Shown here: positions 41,577-51,215 of the stretch, in pieces
How the letters are laid out: every line of letters starts with the position of its first letter
Position numbering within the stretch: position 1 is the stretch's first letter
NCBI RefSeq assembly: GCF_030770395.1
Contig: NZ_CP132480.1
Location: 726,821-790,820 of the forward strand
DNA: 64,000 nucleotides
Origin: Telluria beijingensis
GTDB taxonomy: Bacteria; Pseudomonadota; Gammaproteobacteria; Burkholderiales; Burkholderiaceae_D
Direction of reading: 5' to 3'
Program-made: the position numbers and the translations under genes
Notes under the pieces: model-generated
The model's input: only the letters and a program-made list of their open reading frames with translations
Told to the model about the DNA's origin: nothing
The model's database searches: none

Positions 41577-43072
41577 CCAGGGTGATGGGTTGGAATGGTC
41601 GGCGCGGGGATATGGGTGAGGCGCAGCACCAGGGGAATCAGGAGCAGGGCCAGCACGCCCAGCACGCGGTAGGCGTCGGCGACCGACAGCACCAGCGCCT
41701 GCTGGCCGACGATGCCGGCCAGCGCCATCGGGTCCGGCATGCCCGGGTCATTCGCCAGGGCGGCGTGGTCGATCAGCACGTCGGCGTGGAAGCGCCCGCG
41801 CACCGTCATCAGCTGGCCCACCACCGCCGCGCCGACCAGCGAGCCGAAGGCGCGCAGCGTGTTGACCGCGCCCGAGACATACGGCCCCTCGGGCGGCTGG
41901 ACCACGCTGGTGATCAGGAACAGCATGGACACCACCGCCATCGGCTGGCCCAGCGCCTGCAGCGTCTGGGCCAGGACGAACTGTTCGCGGTTCCAGTCCG
42001 GCGTGAGGCCGGCGCCGACGTAGCAGGCCAGCGCGATCAGGGCCAGGCCCAGTGCGAACACCACCCGCGCATCGACCCAGCGCCGGTACAGCAGCATGGC
42101 CACGGCCGGGCCCAGCACCAGTTGCGGCAGCGCCACCACCAGGCCGGTCGAGGCCAGCTGGAGCGGCCGGTAGTCGTGCAGCCGCGCCAGGTGCGTCGAC
42201 GGCAGCAGCGCGGCCGACATCAGCACCACCAGCAGCAGCAGGAAGGCGGTGAAGCCGAGCGCCAGGTTGCGCCGGCCCAGGATCTGCAGCTTGATGAAGG
42301 GCGACGGATGGTGCCATTCGCTGAGCAGGTAGACCGCCAGCAGCGCGCAGCCGGCGATGGCCGCGGCATTGATCAGCGGCGAATGGAACCAGTCCAGGCG
42401 CACGCCCTGGTCGAGCACCAGCGCCAGCAGGCCGAGCGCCGGCACGCCGCACGCCATCCCGAACCAGTTGGCCTGGCCGAAGCGCTCCGGCTGGACCGGC
42501 TCGCGCGGCAGGCCCCAACCGATCAACAGCCCGGCCAGCGCCGCCAGCGGCACGCTCTGCCAGTAGATCCAGCGCCAGTCGGCCAGGGCGTCGGTCCAGC
42601 TGCCGGCCAGCCAGGTCGAGAGATTGGGGGCGAAGGTGGCGGTCATGGCATACAGCGCCAGCCCGTACAGGCGCACCGGGGGCGGCAGAAATTTGAGCGC
42701 CGCCATCATCAGGATCGGGATCATGGTGCCGCTGGCCACGCCCTGCGCGAAGCGCAGCACGAGCAGCAGGTCGAGGTCGCGCACGAAGGGCAACAACGCC
42801 GCCAGCACGGCGCAGGTGGCCAGCATCCACAGTTCGAAACGCCGCACCGACAGGGTGATGGCGAACCAGGCCGCGAACGGCATGGCGATCAGTTCCCCGG
42901 CGTTGTACACGGTCGACAGCCAGGACGCGTCGTCGAAGCCGAAGCCGCCGGCGCCGCGCAGGTCGGCCAGCGCCAGCGCGCCGACCCGGTTGTTCAGCCC
43001 CGCCATCATGGCCGCGATGAAGATGCCGAGCAGGCCGGCCAGCGGCCGCTTCGAGGCTGCGCCGGTGCTCAT
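41573..43072 (-). CDS. DHA2-family MFS drug exporter (EmrB-like)
   Basis: 499 residues with about 14 membrane helices, the DHA2 pattern. It has SWLSTVYNAGELIAMPF in helix 2, the motif-C-like region GVASGTMIPILMM, and SWTDALADWRWIYWQSVPLA before helix 6. It works as an antiporter in a tripartite pump with the adjacent fusion protein and outer membrane factor. It is coupled by 4-base overlaps to both neighbours. Confidence 0.92.
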   Translation of the reverse strand: MSTGAASKRPLAGLLGIFIAAMMAGLNNRVGALALADLRGAGGFGFDDASWLSTVYNAGELIAMPFAAWFAITLSVRRFELWMLATCAVLAALLPFVRDLDLLLVLRFAQGVASGTMIPILMMAALKFLPPPVRLYGLALYAMTATFAPNLSTWLAGSWTDALADWRWIYWQSVPLAALAGLLIGWGLPREPVQPERFGQANWFGMACGVPALGLLALVLDQGVRLDWFHSPLINAAAIAGCALLAVYLLSEWHHPSPFIKLQILGRRNLALGFTAFLLLLVVLMSAALLPSTHLARLHDYRPLQLASTGLVVALPQLVLGPAVAMLLYRRWVDARVVFALGLALIALACYVGAGLTPDWNREQFVLAQTLQALGQPMAVVSMLFLITSVVQPPEGPYVSGAVNTLRAFGSLVGAAVVGQLMTVRGRFHADVLIDHAALANDPGMPDPMALAGIVGQQALVLSVADAYRVLGVLALLLIPLVLRLTHIPAPTIPTHHPG

Positions 43073-44505
43073 GGCCGGCTTTCCGCGTCAAACGTCCAGC
43101 CGCCGCCGAGCGCCTTGTACAGGTTGACCAGGGTGAGCGTGGCATTGGTGGCGCTGGCATTCAGGCTGGTCTGGCTGGCCAGCAGCTGGCGCTGGGCGGT
43201 CAGCACGCCGATATAGTCGGCGGCGCCCTCCTGGTAGGCACGTTCGGCGGCGTGCAGCGCCTGCCGGTTCTGCTCGAAGGCGATGGTCAGCTCGGCGTGC
43301 CGGCCGCGCTGGGCGGCGAGGGCGTCGAGCGCATCGTCGACTTCGTGCCAGGCGCGCAAGACTGTCTGGCGGTAGGCGATGGCGGCCGCCTTCTGGCCGG
43401 CTTCGCTCAGGGCCAGGCGCTGTTTGATGCGCCCGCCCTCGAACAGCGGCAGGTAGACCGTCGGGCCAACCGAGAAAAAGCGCGAATCCCAGCCGGCCAG
43501 GTCGCCGCTCTCGAAGGCTTCGAAGCCGAAGCGTCCGCGCAAGCCGATGCGCGGATAGAAATCGGCCTTCGCCACGCCGATCGCCGCCGTCGCCGCATGC
43601 AGCTGCGCTTCGGCGCGCAGGATATCGGGACGGCGCCGCGCGAGTTCCGAGGGCAGGCCGACCGGCAGGCTGGCCGGCAGCGAAGGCAGGGGCATGGCGG
43701 CGCGCAGTTCGGTGTCGAGCGCGCGCGGCGCCTCGCCCAGCAGCAGGGCCAGCGCATTGAGCAGGGCGTTGCGGCGCTGGACCAGGTCGGGGATGGTGCT
43801 GTTGACGGTGGCCAGCTGGGCGCGCGCGGCGGCGCTGTCGAAGCGCGTCGCCACGCCGTGGCGTTCGCGGTTGTCGGCCAGGCGCAGCAGCCTTTCGGCC
43901 ACCGCCTGGTTGTCGCGCGCGATGTCGAGCTGGGCCTGGGTGCCGCGCAGCTGCAGGTAGGTGCGCGCGATGTCGGCGGCCAGGGCCACGCGCACCGCCT
44001 CGCGGTCGTAGTTGGATGCGTCGAGCAGCGCGGCCGCGCCTTCACGCGCGCGCCGGGCGCGGCCCCACAAGTCGATCTCCCAACTGGCATCGAAGGCCAG
44101 TTGCCAGAAGTCGCTGGGGCTGGACGGCGCGCCGAGGGCGGCGAACTTGCCGTGTTCGCTCAATCCCTCGCGCGCATAGCTGGCGCCGAGGCCGACCGTG
44201 GGCAGCAACTGCGAGGCGGCGATCCCCAACTGCGCGCGGCTTTGTTCGATGCGCACCAGGGCGGCTTGCAATTCGAGGTTGCCGCCCTGCGCGCGCTCCT
44301 GCAGGCCGGCCAGCACCGGGTCGTCGAGCAGGCGCCACCACTGGGCGGGCACGGCCGCGGATGAAACCGGCGCGCCGTCCGCATGATCGGGCCGGGATTG
44401 CAGCTGCACGGCCTGCAGCGCGTCCGCGGGCCGCGCGAAATCGGGGCCGACGCTGCAGCCGGCCAGCAGCGCGCCTGCTGCGATGGTGACTAGCCACGGT
44501 TTCAT
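43069..44505 (-). CDS. NodT/OprM-type outer membrane factor lipoprotein
   Basis: 478 residues. ATG 44505 gives a lipoprotein signal with lipobox LLAGC. The family (two PF02321 repeats) forms the trimeric TolC-like channel; landmarks are GPDFARP, WWRLLDDPVLAGLQ, WEIDLWGRARRA and LGEAPRALD, with the second half rich in ADIARTYLQLRGTQ-like helices. It overlaps the NmrA-like gene and the pump gene by ATGA on either side. Confidence 0.94.
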   Translation of the reverse strand: MKPWLVTIAAGALLAGCSVGPDFARPADALQAVQLQSRPDHADGAPVSSAAVPAQWWRLLDDPVLAGLQERAQGGNLELQAALVRIEQSRAQLGIAASQLLPTVGLGASYAREGLSEHGKFAALGAPSSPSDFWQLAFDASWEIDLWGRARRAREGAAALLDASNYDREAVRVALAADIARTYLQLRGTQAQLDIARDNQAVAERLLRLADNRERHGVATRFDSAAARAQLATVNSTIPDLVQRRNALLNALALLLGEAPRALDTELRAAMPLPSLPASLPVGLPSELARRRPDILRAEAQLHAATAAIGVAKADFYPRIGLRGRFGFEAFESGDLAGWDSRFFSVGPTVYLPLFEGGRIKQRLALSEAGQKAAAIAYRQTVLRAWHEVDDALDALAAQRGRHAELTIAFEQNRQALHAAERAYQEGAADYIGVLTAQRQLLASQTSLNASATNATLTLVNLYKALGGGWTFDAESRP

Positions 44506-45275
44506 GATGGCGTGGCCTGGCGCGCGATCATGGAACCGCGGCTGAGCCAATTGAAGAAACGGGTTGGCGCCGTGAGCGCACCGGCGCCCGTCACCAGCGA
44601 GCGGTCATCGAGTTCGCTGCCGAAGTAGCGCGCATGCACGTCGGCCCGGACCTGGCGTGGGTCGCCGCGCGCGGCCAGCAGCTTGCGTCCCAGTTCGTCG
44701 AGGGGAAAGCGATCGGGCCCGCCCACTTCGACGATGCCGTTCAGCGGCGCCCCGACGGCCAGGTCGGCCAGCACCGCGCTCACGTCGTCGGCGGCGACCG
44801 GCTGGATCAGGGCCGGCGACAGGTGGATGCCCCTATCCGCCTCGCCGGCATCGACGATGCCGCCGATGAACTCGAAGAACTGCGTGGCGCGCAGGATGGT
44901 GTAAGGCAGGCGCGAGGCCCTGACCAGTTCTTCCTGGGCCAGCTTGGCGCGAAAATAACCGTTGTCCGGCAGCCGGTCGACGCCGACGATGGACAGCACG
45001 ACGTGGTGCTCGACGCCGGCCGCGGCGGCCGCCGCCAGCACGTTGCGGGTCGAGGCCTGGAAGAATTCCCTCACCTCTGCCGGGGCGAACGACGGCGAGT
45101 TGGCCACGTCGACCACCACCTGGGCCCCGGCCAGGGCGCTTGCCAGGCCTTCGCCGGTGACGGTATTTACCCCTTTGGAGGGAGATGCCACCACCAGCTC
45201 ATGACCATTCCGGCTCAGCCGATCTACAATATTTGCTCCGATCAGGCCAGTGCCGCCGATAACCACGATTTTCAT
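44502..45275 (-). CDS. NmrA/atypical SDR NAD(P)-binding protein
   Basis: 257 residues of the atypical SDR type: nucleotide motif VIGGTGLIGANIV, then VVVDVANSPSF, HHVVLSIVGVDRLPDNGYFRAKLAQEE and YTILRATQFFEF. It lacks the classical Tyr-x3-Lys, as NmrA-like and NAD(P)H-binding proteins do. It is the first gene of the efflux operon, coupled to the outer membrane factor gene. It may be a redox sensor or a reductase acting on the compound exported; neither is shown. Confidence 0.88.
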   Translation of the reverse strand: MKIVVIGGTGLIGANIVDRLSRNGHELVVASPSKGVNTVTGEGLASALAGAQVVVDVANSPSFAPAEVREFFQASTRNVLAAAAAAGVEHHVVLSIVGVDRLPDNGYFRAKLAQEELVRASRLPYTILRATQFFEFIGGIVDAGEADRGIHLSPALIQPVAADDVSAVLADLAVGAPLNGIVEVGGPDRFPLDELGRKLLAARGDPRQVRADVHARYFGSELDDRSLVTGAGALTAPTRFFNWLSRGSMIARQATPS

Positions 45276-45416
45276 GTCCCGCTCCTCGATTCAATGTCGA
45301 TCCTGGCGATCGATCCATGCAGTATCCTTGCCGTCCGGACGCAAGTCCTTGCCGCGGCCTTGGATTTGCCTTGGATTTCGCTTGGGTTTCCGTCCACACC
45401 GGCCGGAGAGCGGACC

Positions 45417-46964
45417 ATGCTGATCGCCTTCGAGGATTGCGTGCTCGACCTGGACCGGCGCGAACTGCTGCGTGCATCCACGGTCGTGCCCACGGCGCCC
45501 CAGGTGTTCGACCTGCTGGCCTACCTGGCGCGCTGCCATGAGCGGGTGGTCAGCCGCGACGAGCTGGTGGATACCATCTGGGCCGGCCGCATCGTGTCGG
45601 AATCGACCCTGGCCAGCCACGTCAATGCGGTGCGCAAGGCGGTCGGCGACTGCGGCAAGGAGCAGCGCGTGATCCGTACGGTGGCGCGCAAGGGTTTCCG
45701 TTTCGTCGCCGGGGTGCGCGAAGTGGCTTCCGCGGAGATGGCGGAGACGGCGTCCGCCACGCCCGCGCTGCCTTCGAAGCCGTCGATCGCGGTGCTGCCT
45801 TTCGTGAACCTGAGCGGCGACCCGCAGCAGGACTACCTGGCCGACGGCGTGGTCGAGGACATCATCGCGGCGCTGTCGCGCCACCGCTGGCTGTTCGTGG
45901 TGGCCCGCAACTCGAGTTTTACCTATAAAGGCCGCATCCTCGACATCAAGCAGGTGGGGCGCGAGCTGGGCGTGCGCTATGTGCTGGAGGGTAGCTGGCG
46001 CAAGGCGAACGACCGGGTGCGCATCACCGGCCAGCTGATCGACGCCACCACCGGCGCCCACCACTGGGCCGGCCGCGCCGAGGGCGTGCTGGGGGATATC
46101 TTCGAACTGCAGGACCGCATCACCGAGAGCGTGATCGGCGCGGTGGCGCCGGAACTGGAGCGGGCCGAGATCGAACGCGCGCGCCACAAGCCCACCGACA
46201 GCCTGGACGCCTACGACTACTACCTGCGCGGCGTGGCCGAACTGCATGAGGCCAGCCGCGAAACCAGCGAGCGGGGACTGGCCTTCTTCCACCAGGCGAT
46301 TGCGGCCGACCCCGGGTTCGCCTCGGCCCATGCGATGGCCGCCTGGTGCCACGCCTGGCGCAAGGCGAATGGCTGGATGGCGGACGGCGCCGAGGTGCAG
46401 GAGGCGGTGCGGCTGGCGCGGCGCGCGGTGGAGCTCGACAAGGGCGACGCCGTCGCCCTGACCCGCGCCGGCCACGTGCTGGGCTACCTGGCCGGCGACA
46501 TCCACGCCGGCATCGGCTTGCTGGACAAGGCCCTGGTGCTCAATCCCAACCTGGCGGCGGCGCGCTACCTGGGCGGCTACCTGCGGCTGTGGCAGGGCGA
46601 TACCGCGGCCGCCATGGCCCACCTCGGGCGCGCCATGCGCCTGAGCCCTCTCGACCCGGAGCTGTACCGGATGCAGGCCGGGATGGCGATGGCGCACCTG
46701 TTCGACCGCCAGTTCGACGCCGCCTCGGTATGGGCCGAGGCGGCGCGGCGCGATTTTCCCGGCTTCCTGCTGGCCGCCGTCGCCCAGGCGGCCAGCCATG
46801 CGCTCGCCGGCCGCCTGCCTGACGCGCGGCGCGCGCTGGACCACGTGCGCGAGCTCGACCCCGGCCTGCGCCTGTCGGCCGTCGCCGCCTGGCTGCCGAT
46901 CCGCCGGCCGGAGCACCTGTCGGTCCTGCTGGAGGGGCTGGAGCGGGCCGGGCTGCCGCATTGA
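45417..46964 (+). CDS. wHTH (OmpR/CadC-type) regulator with TolB-like and TPR domains
   Basis: 515 residues. ATG 45417 follows a CGGAGAG site. Residues ~5-100 are a Trans_reg_C winged helix (VPTAPQVFDLLAYLARCHERVVSRDELVDTIW ... RTVARKGFRFV, read in short blocks). Residues ~125-245 are the TolB N-like/adenylate-cyclase-associated block (PSIAVLPFVNLSGDPQQDYL, ADGVVEDIIAAL). The rest is TPR helices (ANLAAARYLGGYLRLWQGD-type). No membrane helix. It is divergent from the efflux operon, with 141 bases between, and is the obvious candidate regulator. Confidence 0.9.
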   Translation: MLIAFEDCVLDLDRRELLRASTVVPTAPQVFDLLAYLARCHERVVSRDELVDTIWAGRIVSESTLASHVNAVRKAVGDCGKEQRVIRTVARKGFRFVAGVREVASAEMAETASATPALPSKPSIAVLPFVNLSGDPQQDYLADGVVEDIIAALSRHRWLFVVARNSSFTYKGRILDIKQVGRELGVRYVLEGSWRKANDRVRITGQLIDATTGAHHWAGRAEGVLGDIFELQDRITESVIGAVAPELERAEIERARHKPTDSLDAYDYYLRGVAELHEASRETSERGLAFFHQAIAADPGFASAHAMAAWCHAWRKANGWMADGAEVQEAVRLARRAVELDKGDAVALTRAGHVLGYLAGDIHAGIGLLDKALVLNPNLAAARYLGGYLRLWQGDTAAAMAHLGRAMRLSPLDPELYRMQAGMAMAHLFDRQFDAASVWAEAARRDFPGFLLAAVAQAASHALAGRLPDARRALDHVRELDPGLRLSAVAAWLPIRRPEHLSVLLEGLERAGLPH

Positions 46965-47021
46965 GGACAAGGACACGGCACCGTCGTGCAGGCATTGCCA
47001 CGCCCGCGCTACACTAGCGGT

Positions 47022-48161
47022 ATGCAATCCGCACCGATTCTTCTTCCGCGTCGCCGCCGGTTGTTGCCGGTCGCGCTGGTCGTATTGCTGCACTGGATCG
47101 TGCTGAGCGTGCTGCTCGACGTGAACCTGGAACTGCCGCGCCACGATCCCGGCGAGGGTGGGGCGGCGACCATCCTGGCGCAAGTCTTGCCGGCCGCCGT
47201 GCCGCCACCGCCGCCGCCGCCCGCGCCCCTGCCGGTGCCGCAGTCCGAGCCGCCGCCGCTGCCCGTGATTCCGCCCTTGCCCGTCGAACTCGGCCTGCCG
47301 GCGGAGGTGGGCGGCATTGCCCCGGCCAGCGCGCCGGGTGCGACCGACGGCGTGCCCGAAGGGACCGGTACCGAGCTGGTGGCGCCCACGCCCGCGCCGG
47401 TGGAAGCGCCGCCGCCGGCGCCGCCGCCGGATATGCCTGCGCCATCGCCCGAACCCGCCGCCCCGGCAGTGCCGGAACTACGCCGCTACACGGTCGACAT
47501 GCCGCCCTCGGCCACGATCACGCTCGACGTCGCCCGCACGGATAAGGACGGCACCCAGTGGTCGGGCGAGGCCGTGCTGGACTGGCAACTGAACGAAGAC
47601 ACCTACAAGATCAAGGTTGAAGCCGGCATCCGCGTCGTGTTTACGCGGGTCAACCTGGTGGTATTGACGAGCGAGGGCGCCGTGGCCGCCACCGGTTTCG
47701 CGCCGATCAAGATGACGGAAAAGCGGCGCGGCCGCTCGCTGACGGCGACCCATTTCGACTGGGGCGGCAACAAACTGACGTTTTCCGCCTCACAAGCGGC
47801 CTATCCGCTGGTGCCCGGCGCCCAGGACAAGGCCAGCATCCCGCTGCAACTGTCGGCGATCGCGCGTGGTGACTCCAAGCAATTGAGCGGCGAAATAGAC
47901 ATCTTTGTCGGCGAAGACCGCGACGCCACCGTTTACCGGTTCAAGGTGGTGGGCCAGGAAGAGATCGACACCAGGCTCGGCAAGTTGCAAACCTGGCACC
48001 TGACCCGTCCGCCGCTGCCCGGCTCGTACAAGTCGACGCTCGACATCTGGCTGGCCCCGCAACACGGCTGGTATCCGGTGCGGATTCGCAATACGGAAGC
48101 CAATGGAGCAGTAACCACGCAAACAGTGAATAATATCGACTTGAATCATTCAGGATCTTGA
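47022..48161 (+). CDS. DUF3108 protein with TonB-like proline-rich N-terminus
   Basis: About 379 residues from ATG 47022 (GTG 46986 is an alternative). A basic stretch (LPRRRRLLP) and one membrane helix (VALVVLLHWIVLSVLL) give an N-in inner membrane anchor. About 100 residues extremely rich in Pro/Ala/Val follow (PPPPPPPAPLPVPQSEPPPL), like the periplasm-spanning linker of TonB. Residues ~165-375 form a beta-rich DUF3108 domain (PF11306). The function of DUF3108 is not known. It ends 1 base before a second DUF3108 gene, to which it is related in the C-terminal half. Confidence 0.85.
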   Translation: MQSAPILLPRRRRLLPVALVVLLHWIVLSVLLDVNLELPRHDPGEGGAATILAQVLPAAVPPPPPPPAPLPVPQSEPPPLPVIPPLPVELGLPAEVGGIAPASAPGATDGVPEGTGTELVAPTPAPVEAPPPAPPPDMPAPSPEPAAPAVPELRRYTVDMPPSATITLDVARTDKDGTQWSGEAVLDWQLNEDTYKIKVEAGIRVVFTRVNLVVLTSEGAVAATGFAPIKMTEKRRGRSLTATHFDWGGNKLTFSASQAAYPLVPGAQDKASIPLQLSAIARGDSKQLSGEIDIFVGEDRDATVYRFKVVGQEEIDTRLGKLQTWHLTRPPLPGSYKSTLDIWLAPQHGWYPVRIRNTEANGAVTTQTVNNIDLNHSGS

Positions 48162-48162
48162 T

Positions 48163-48924
48163 ATGCGTCTAAGCAATATTCGAAAAGCCGGCGTGGCGTT
48201 CACGCTGGCCCTCGCCCTGGGCAGCACCACCGCCCAGGCCGCCAATCCCGCGCATCCCGTCATCAAGCGCGCCTTCGAATTGCCGCCATCGGCCGACCTG
48301 CACTATGACCTGAGCGCGCGCCAGCGCGGCCTGTCGCTCAAGGGCGACGCCACCGTCGCCTGGCGCGCCGGCGACGGCAAATACGATGTGCAGGTCGCAT
48401 CGCGCGTGGCCATCCTCGGCACCCTGCTGGACAACCGCAGCCAGGGGACGATCGACGAGTTCGGCCTGGCGCCGGCCGAGTTCTCCGAAAAACGCCTGCG
48501 CAAGGACCCGACCTCGATCGCCTTCGACCGCGGCGATAAGGTGATGAGCTTCTCCGAGGGCGAAAAAACCTATCCGCTCAAGGGCGGCGAGCAGGATCGG
48601 GTATCGATCACCTGGCAACTGGCCGCGGTGGCGCGCGCCGCCGGCGACAGGTTCAAGCCGGGCTCGGAATGGCCCTTCTTCGTGGCCGGCCGCAGCAGCG
48701 CCGAAGCCTGGACCTTCAAGGTGGTCAAGCGCGAAAAGGTCAATACCGGCCTGGGCCAGGTCGATGCCGTGCTGGTCAGCCGCGAAGCCCTGCCGGACAG
48801 CCGCGACCAGAGCATCGAGGTGTGGCTGGCGCCCGAGCACGAGTGGTATCCGGTCAAGATCCGCTTCACGGAAGGCGACAAGGAAACCATCGAACAGACG
48901 CTCAAGAGTATTGCAAAACCGTAA
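48163..48924 (+). CDS. DUF3108 periplasmic protein (tandem paralogue)
   Basis: 253 residues with a Sec signal peptide (cut near AQAANP, ~27). The mature part is the DUF3108 fold. Several blocks repeat the pattern of its upstream neighbour (FKVVKREKVNTGLGQVDAV beside FKVVGQEEIDTRLGKLQTW; WLAPEHEWYPVKIRF beside WLAPQHGWYPVRIRN), so the two arose by duplication. It begins 1 base after the preceding stop. No catalytic motif is evident; a lipid or envelope-binding role is a guess. Confidence 0.87.
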   Translation: MRLSNIRKAGVAFTLALALGSTTAQAANPAHPVIKRAFELPPSADLHYDLSARQRGLSLKGDATVAWRAGDGKYDVQVASRVAILGTLLDNRSQGTIDEFGLAPAEFSEKRLRKDPTSIAFDRGDKVMSFSEGEKTYPLKGGEQDRVSITWQLAAVARAAGDRFKPGSEWPFFVAGRSSAEAWTFKVVKREKVNTGLGQVDAVLVSREALPDSRDQSIEVWLAPEHEWYPVKIRFTEGDKETIEQTLKSIAKP

Positions 48925-49032
48925 GTCTCAAGTGTGTCTTTCCTGCAATTGCTAGCCCCCGGTCGGGGCCGGCAATCGCGGAATGACGGGTCCAGCCTGT
49001 TATACTGACGCCCCCGCGACGCCGGTCGGGCC

Positions 49033-49068
49033 TGTCAATACACCCGTGTCAATATTGTCAATATTGAC
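49033..49068. promoter_or_regulatory. TGTCAATA repeats and palindrome before the mks operon
   Basis: TGTCAATA occurs three times (49033, 49047, 49056), and the last copy is part of a perfect palindrome GTCAATATTGAC (49057-49068). This AT-rich island lies 45-80 bases before the mksF ATG in very GC-rich DNA. It is probably the binding site of a regulator, or possibly of the condensin itself. Confidence 0.6.
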
Positions 49069-49112
49069 CATCCAGGCCCGTCCCGACCGCGCACGAGAGA
49101 CTGGTAACAACG

Positions 49113-50492
49113 ATGATCGATCCACAAGCCGGCGCGTCCCTCGCTGCCGACTCCCCGGCGCTGGCGCCGGAACTTGATCCGCTGCAGGCACACTTCCAGG
49201 AAGGCATCGCTCCCGACGAAATCGAGCAAGTCTTCCACCTCAAGCGTGCCCAGCCGATGCTGTCGGCCTTCACGGCCCTGTTCCACGGCACCCAGGATGG
49301 CGTGCTGGTGCGTCTGCTCGTCCTGCGCGAACTGGCGGGCGATACTGCCACGTCGGCATTCTCGCGCGCCGACATCAACCAGAAGCTGGCCTACCTGATC
49401 CCCGAGAGCCTGGAAACGGTGCTGAACCGCCTGCGCGGCCACGGCCTGCTGGCCTGGGACGCCCCGGCTGCCGTGTACCGCATCACGCCGCTGGCGCGCA
49501 ACGTCCTGTCCGCGCTCGAAACCCTGCTGGCGCTGGGCAAGCCGGAAGACGACGATGCCGAGATGGGCTTCCTGCTGTCGCAGGTGGCCGGCGCCCAGGC
49601 GGTCGGCGGCGTCACCGTCGACCAGCTGAAGCACCTGCTGGGCCGCCTGATCGAACTGACCGAGGAATTCCGCGACGCGATCGCCTCCGGCTCCGAATTC
49701 CGCCTGCGTACTTCGCAGGCCAAGTGGCATATGGCCTGCGACTGGGTGGAGAAGGGTTCGGTCATCCTGCGCGCCATCACCTCGGACGAGCGGGCCGACA
49801 GCGCCACCCACCGCGCGGCCCAGGCCATCGGCCGGGCCCAGAGCGCGCTCTTGAACATGCAGGGCATGTTCTCGCGCGCCCTGAACCAGATCGAGCGCCA
49901 GCGCGTGCACCTGGGCCAGTCCGGCCTGTCGACCACCGACGTCAAGCGCTGGCTGCTGGCCCACGAGGACCTGGCCAGCCTGGCGGCCGACGCCATCGAC
50001 CGCCCGGTGACCCCGCTGTTCGCCACCCCGGCCGAGATGATCGACGTGGCCGAGACCGAGTTGCTGGCCGAGCGCGTGATCTCGACCGGCCCCAAGGGCC
50101 TGCCGAGCGGCCAGGATGCGCCGCTGACGATCAACGACAACCCGGCCATGATGGTCGAGCTGAACGACTGGATCAACAAGCTGGCCGACTTCGCCAACCT
50201 GGGCAACTTCCCCGAATTTTCGGACGTCGGGCCGCGCAAGGTGCAGCTGCACGAGTCCCTGCTGCCGGCCAGCTTTGCCCTGGCGTCCTACCGCGCTTCG
50301 CTGCTGCCGCTGCTGGGCGACGCGTCCGAGGCCAGCCTGCAGGGCGCGACCGCCGACCTGGCGCGCCTGCCGCTTACCTTCGAGGCCCGGGACGAGATGA
50401 TCGCCCTGGACGACCCGGAAGTGGCGGCCATGTCGATCGCGACCCTCTCCATCAATCTAGATCTCCCTTCGGACGGCACGCCCAATGAATGA
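49113..50492 (+). CDS. mksF: MksF-like kleisin of an SMC condensin
   Basis: 459 residues. I identify it mainly from position and shape: the first gene of an operon ending in a MukB/MksB-type SMC ATPase, with an N-terminal winged-helix-like part (FSRADINQKLAYLIPESLETVLNRLRGHGLL), a helical middle (HMACDWVEKGSVILRAI) and a C-terminal winged-helix-like part. This is the MukF/MksF (JetA-like) layout. MksF would close the SMC dimer ring and recruit MksE. It overlaps mksE by 8 bases. Confidence 0.78.
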   Translation: MIDPQAGASLAADSPALAPELDPLQAHFQEGIAPDEIEQVFHLKRAQPMLSAFTALFHGTQDGVLVRLLVLRELAGDTATSAFSRADINQKLAYLIPESLETVLNRLRGHGLLAWDAPAAVYRITPLARNVLSALETLLALGKPEDDDAEMGFLLSQVAGAQAVGGVTVDQLKHLLGRLIELTEEFRDAIASGSEFRLRTSQAKWHMACDWVEKGSVILRAITSDERADSATHRAAQAIGRAQSALLNMQGMFSRALNQIERQRVHLGQSGLSTTDVKRWLLAHEDLASLAADAIDRPVTPLFATPAEMIDVAETELLAERVISTGPKGLPSGQDAPLTINDNPAMMVELNDWINKLADFANLGNFPEFSDVGPRKVQLHESLLPASFALASYRASLLPLLGDASEASLQGATADLARLPLTFEARDEMIALDDPEVAAMSIATLSINLDLPSDGTPNE

Positions 50493-51207
50493 CGATGCAC
50501 AAATCCTGATCGCGCGCCTGCTGACCCACCAGACCCTGCGCCGCGACGACAAGATGGTCAAGCGCGCGCTGTCGGACGACCAGTTCCGCGCCGAAGTCGA
50601 CAAGCGCCTGCTCGAATCGGGCCTGAAACTGCTCGACAACGTGTATGCCGACCACGTGACCGTGGCCCTGCACCGCAACGTCGAGCCGAAGATCTTCGGC
50701 GCCAAGGACATCTGGCAGAACAATAACTTCGGCCTGACCCGCGACGGCGTGGCCCTCTTGGTGGTGCTGTGGGCCCAGATCATCCTGCCCAAGCGCGAAC
50801 GCCAGGAAACCCACACCACGGTGGACGACGACCAGAACGATATGTTCGAGAAGGAGACGCCGATCCCGCGCGCCGAGGATGCCTCGATCGGCATCTCGTA
50901 CACCGCACTGCTGTCGGACTTCGGCGACAAGCTGGGCAAGAAGACCCGCATGGACATGAACCTGGGCGTGCTGTCCAAGCTGGGCTTCATCGAACGGCGC
51001 GGCGACGTGATCCTGGAAGGCCCGCTGCTGGACCTGATGATGGACACCGACGTGCTCAAGGAGCGCATCATCAATGGCGCACTGTCCGAAGTCTTCAAGC
51101 GCGCGCCGCTGGCGGCCGCGCCGCGCAAGGTGGCCGTCGATACCGAAGCAGCCAATGATGCAATCGTGGTCGAGCAGTCCGACGATGCCCCCGACACCCC
51201 GAACTGA
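50485..51207 (+). CDS. mksE: MksE-like (KITE) subunit of the condensin
   Basis: 240 residues, of the size and position of MksE/JetB. The N-terminal half holds helices around HQTLRRDDKMVKRALSD and VTVALHRNVEPKIFG. The middle has a hydrophobic helix (GVALLVVLWAQIILPK) and a winged-helix pattern (MDMNLGVLSKLGFIERRGDVILEGPLLDLMMD). The tail is acidic. KITE proteins bind the kleisin centre as a dimer. It starts 8 bases inside mksF and ends 8 bases before mksB. Confidence 0.78.
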   Translation: MNDDAQILIARLLTHQTLRRDDKMVKRALSDDQFRAEVDKRLLESGLKLLDNVYADHVTVALHRNVEPKIFGAKDIWQNNNFGLTRDGVALLVVLWAQIILPKRERQETHTTVDDDQNDMFEKETPIPRAEDASIGISYTALLSDFGDKLGKKTRMDMNLGVLSKLGFIERRGDVILEGPLLDLMMDTDVLKERIINGALSEVFKRAPLAAAPRKVAVDTEAANDAIVVEQSDDAPDTPN

Positions 51208-51215
51208 GATAGCCG

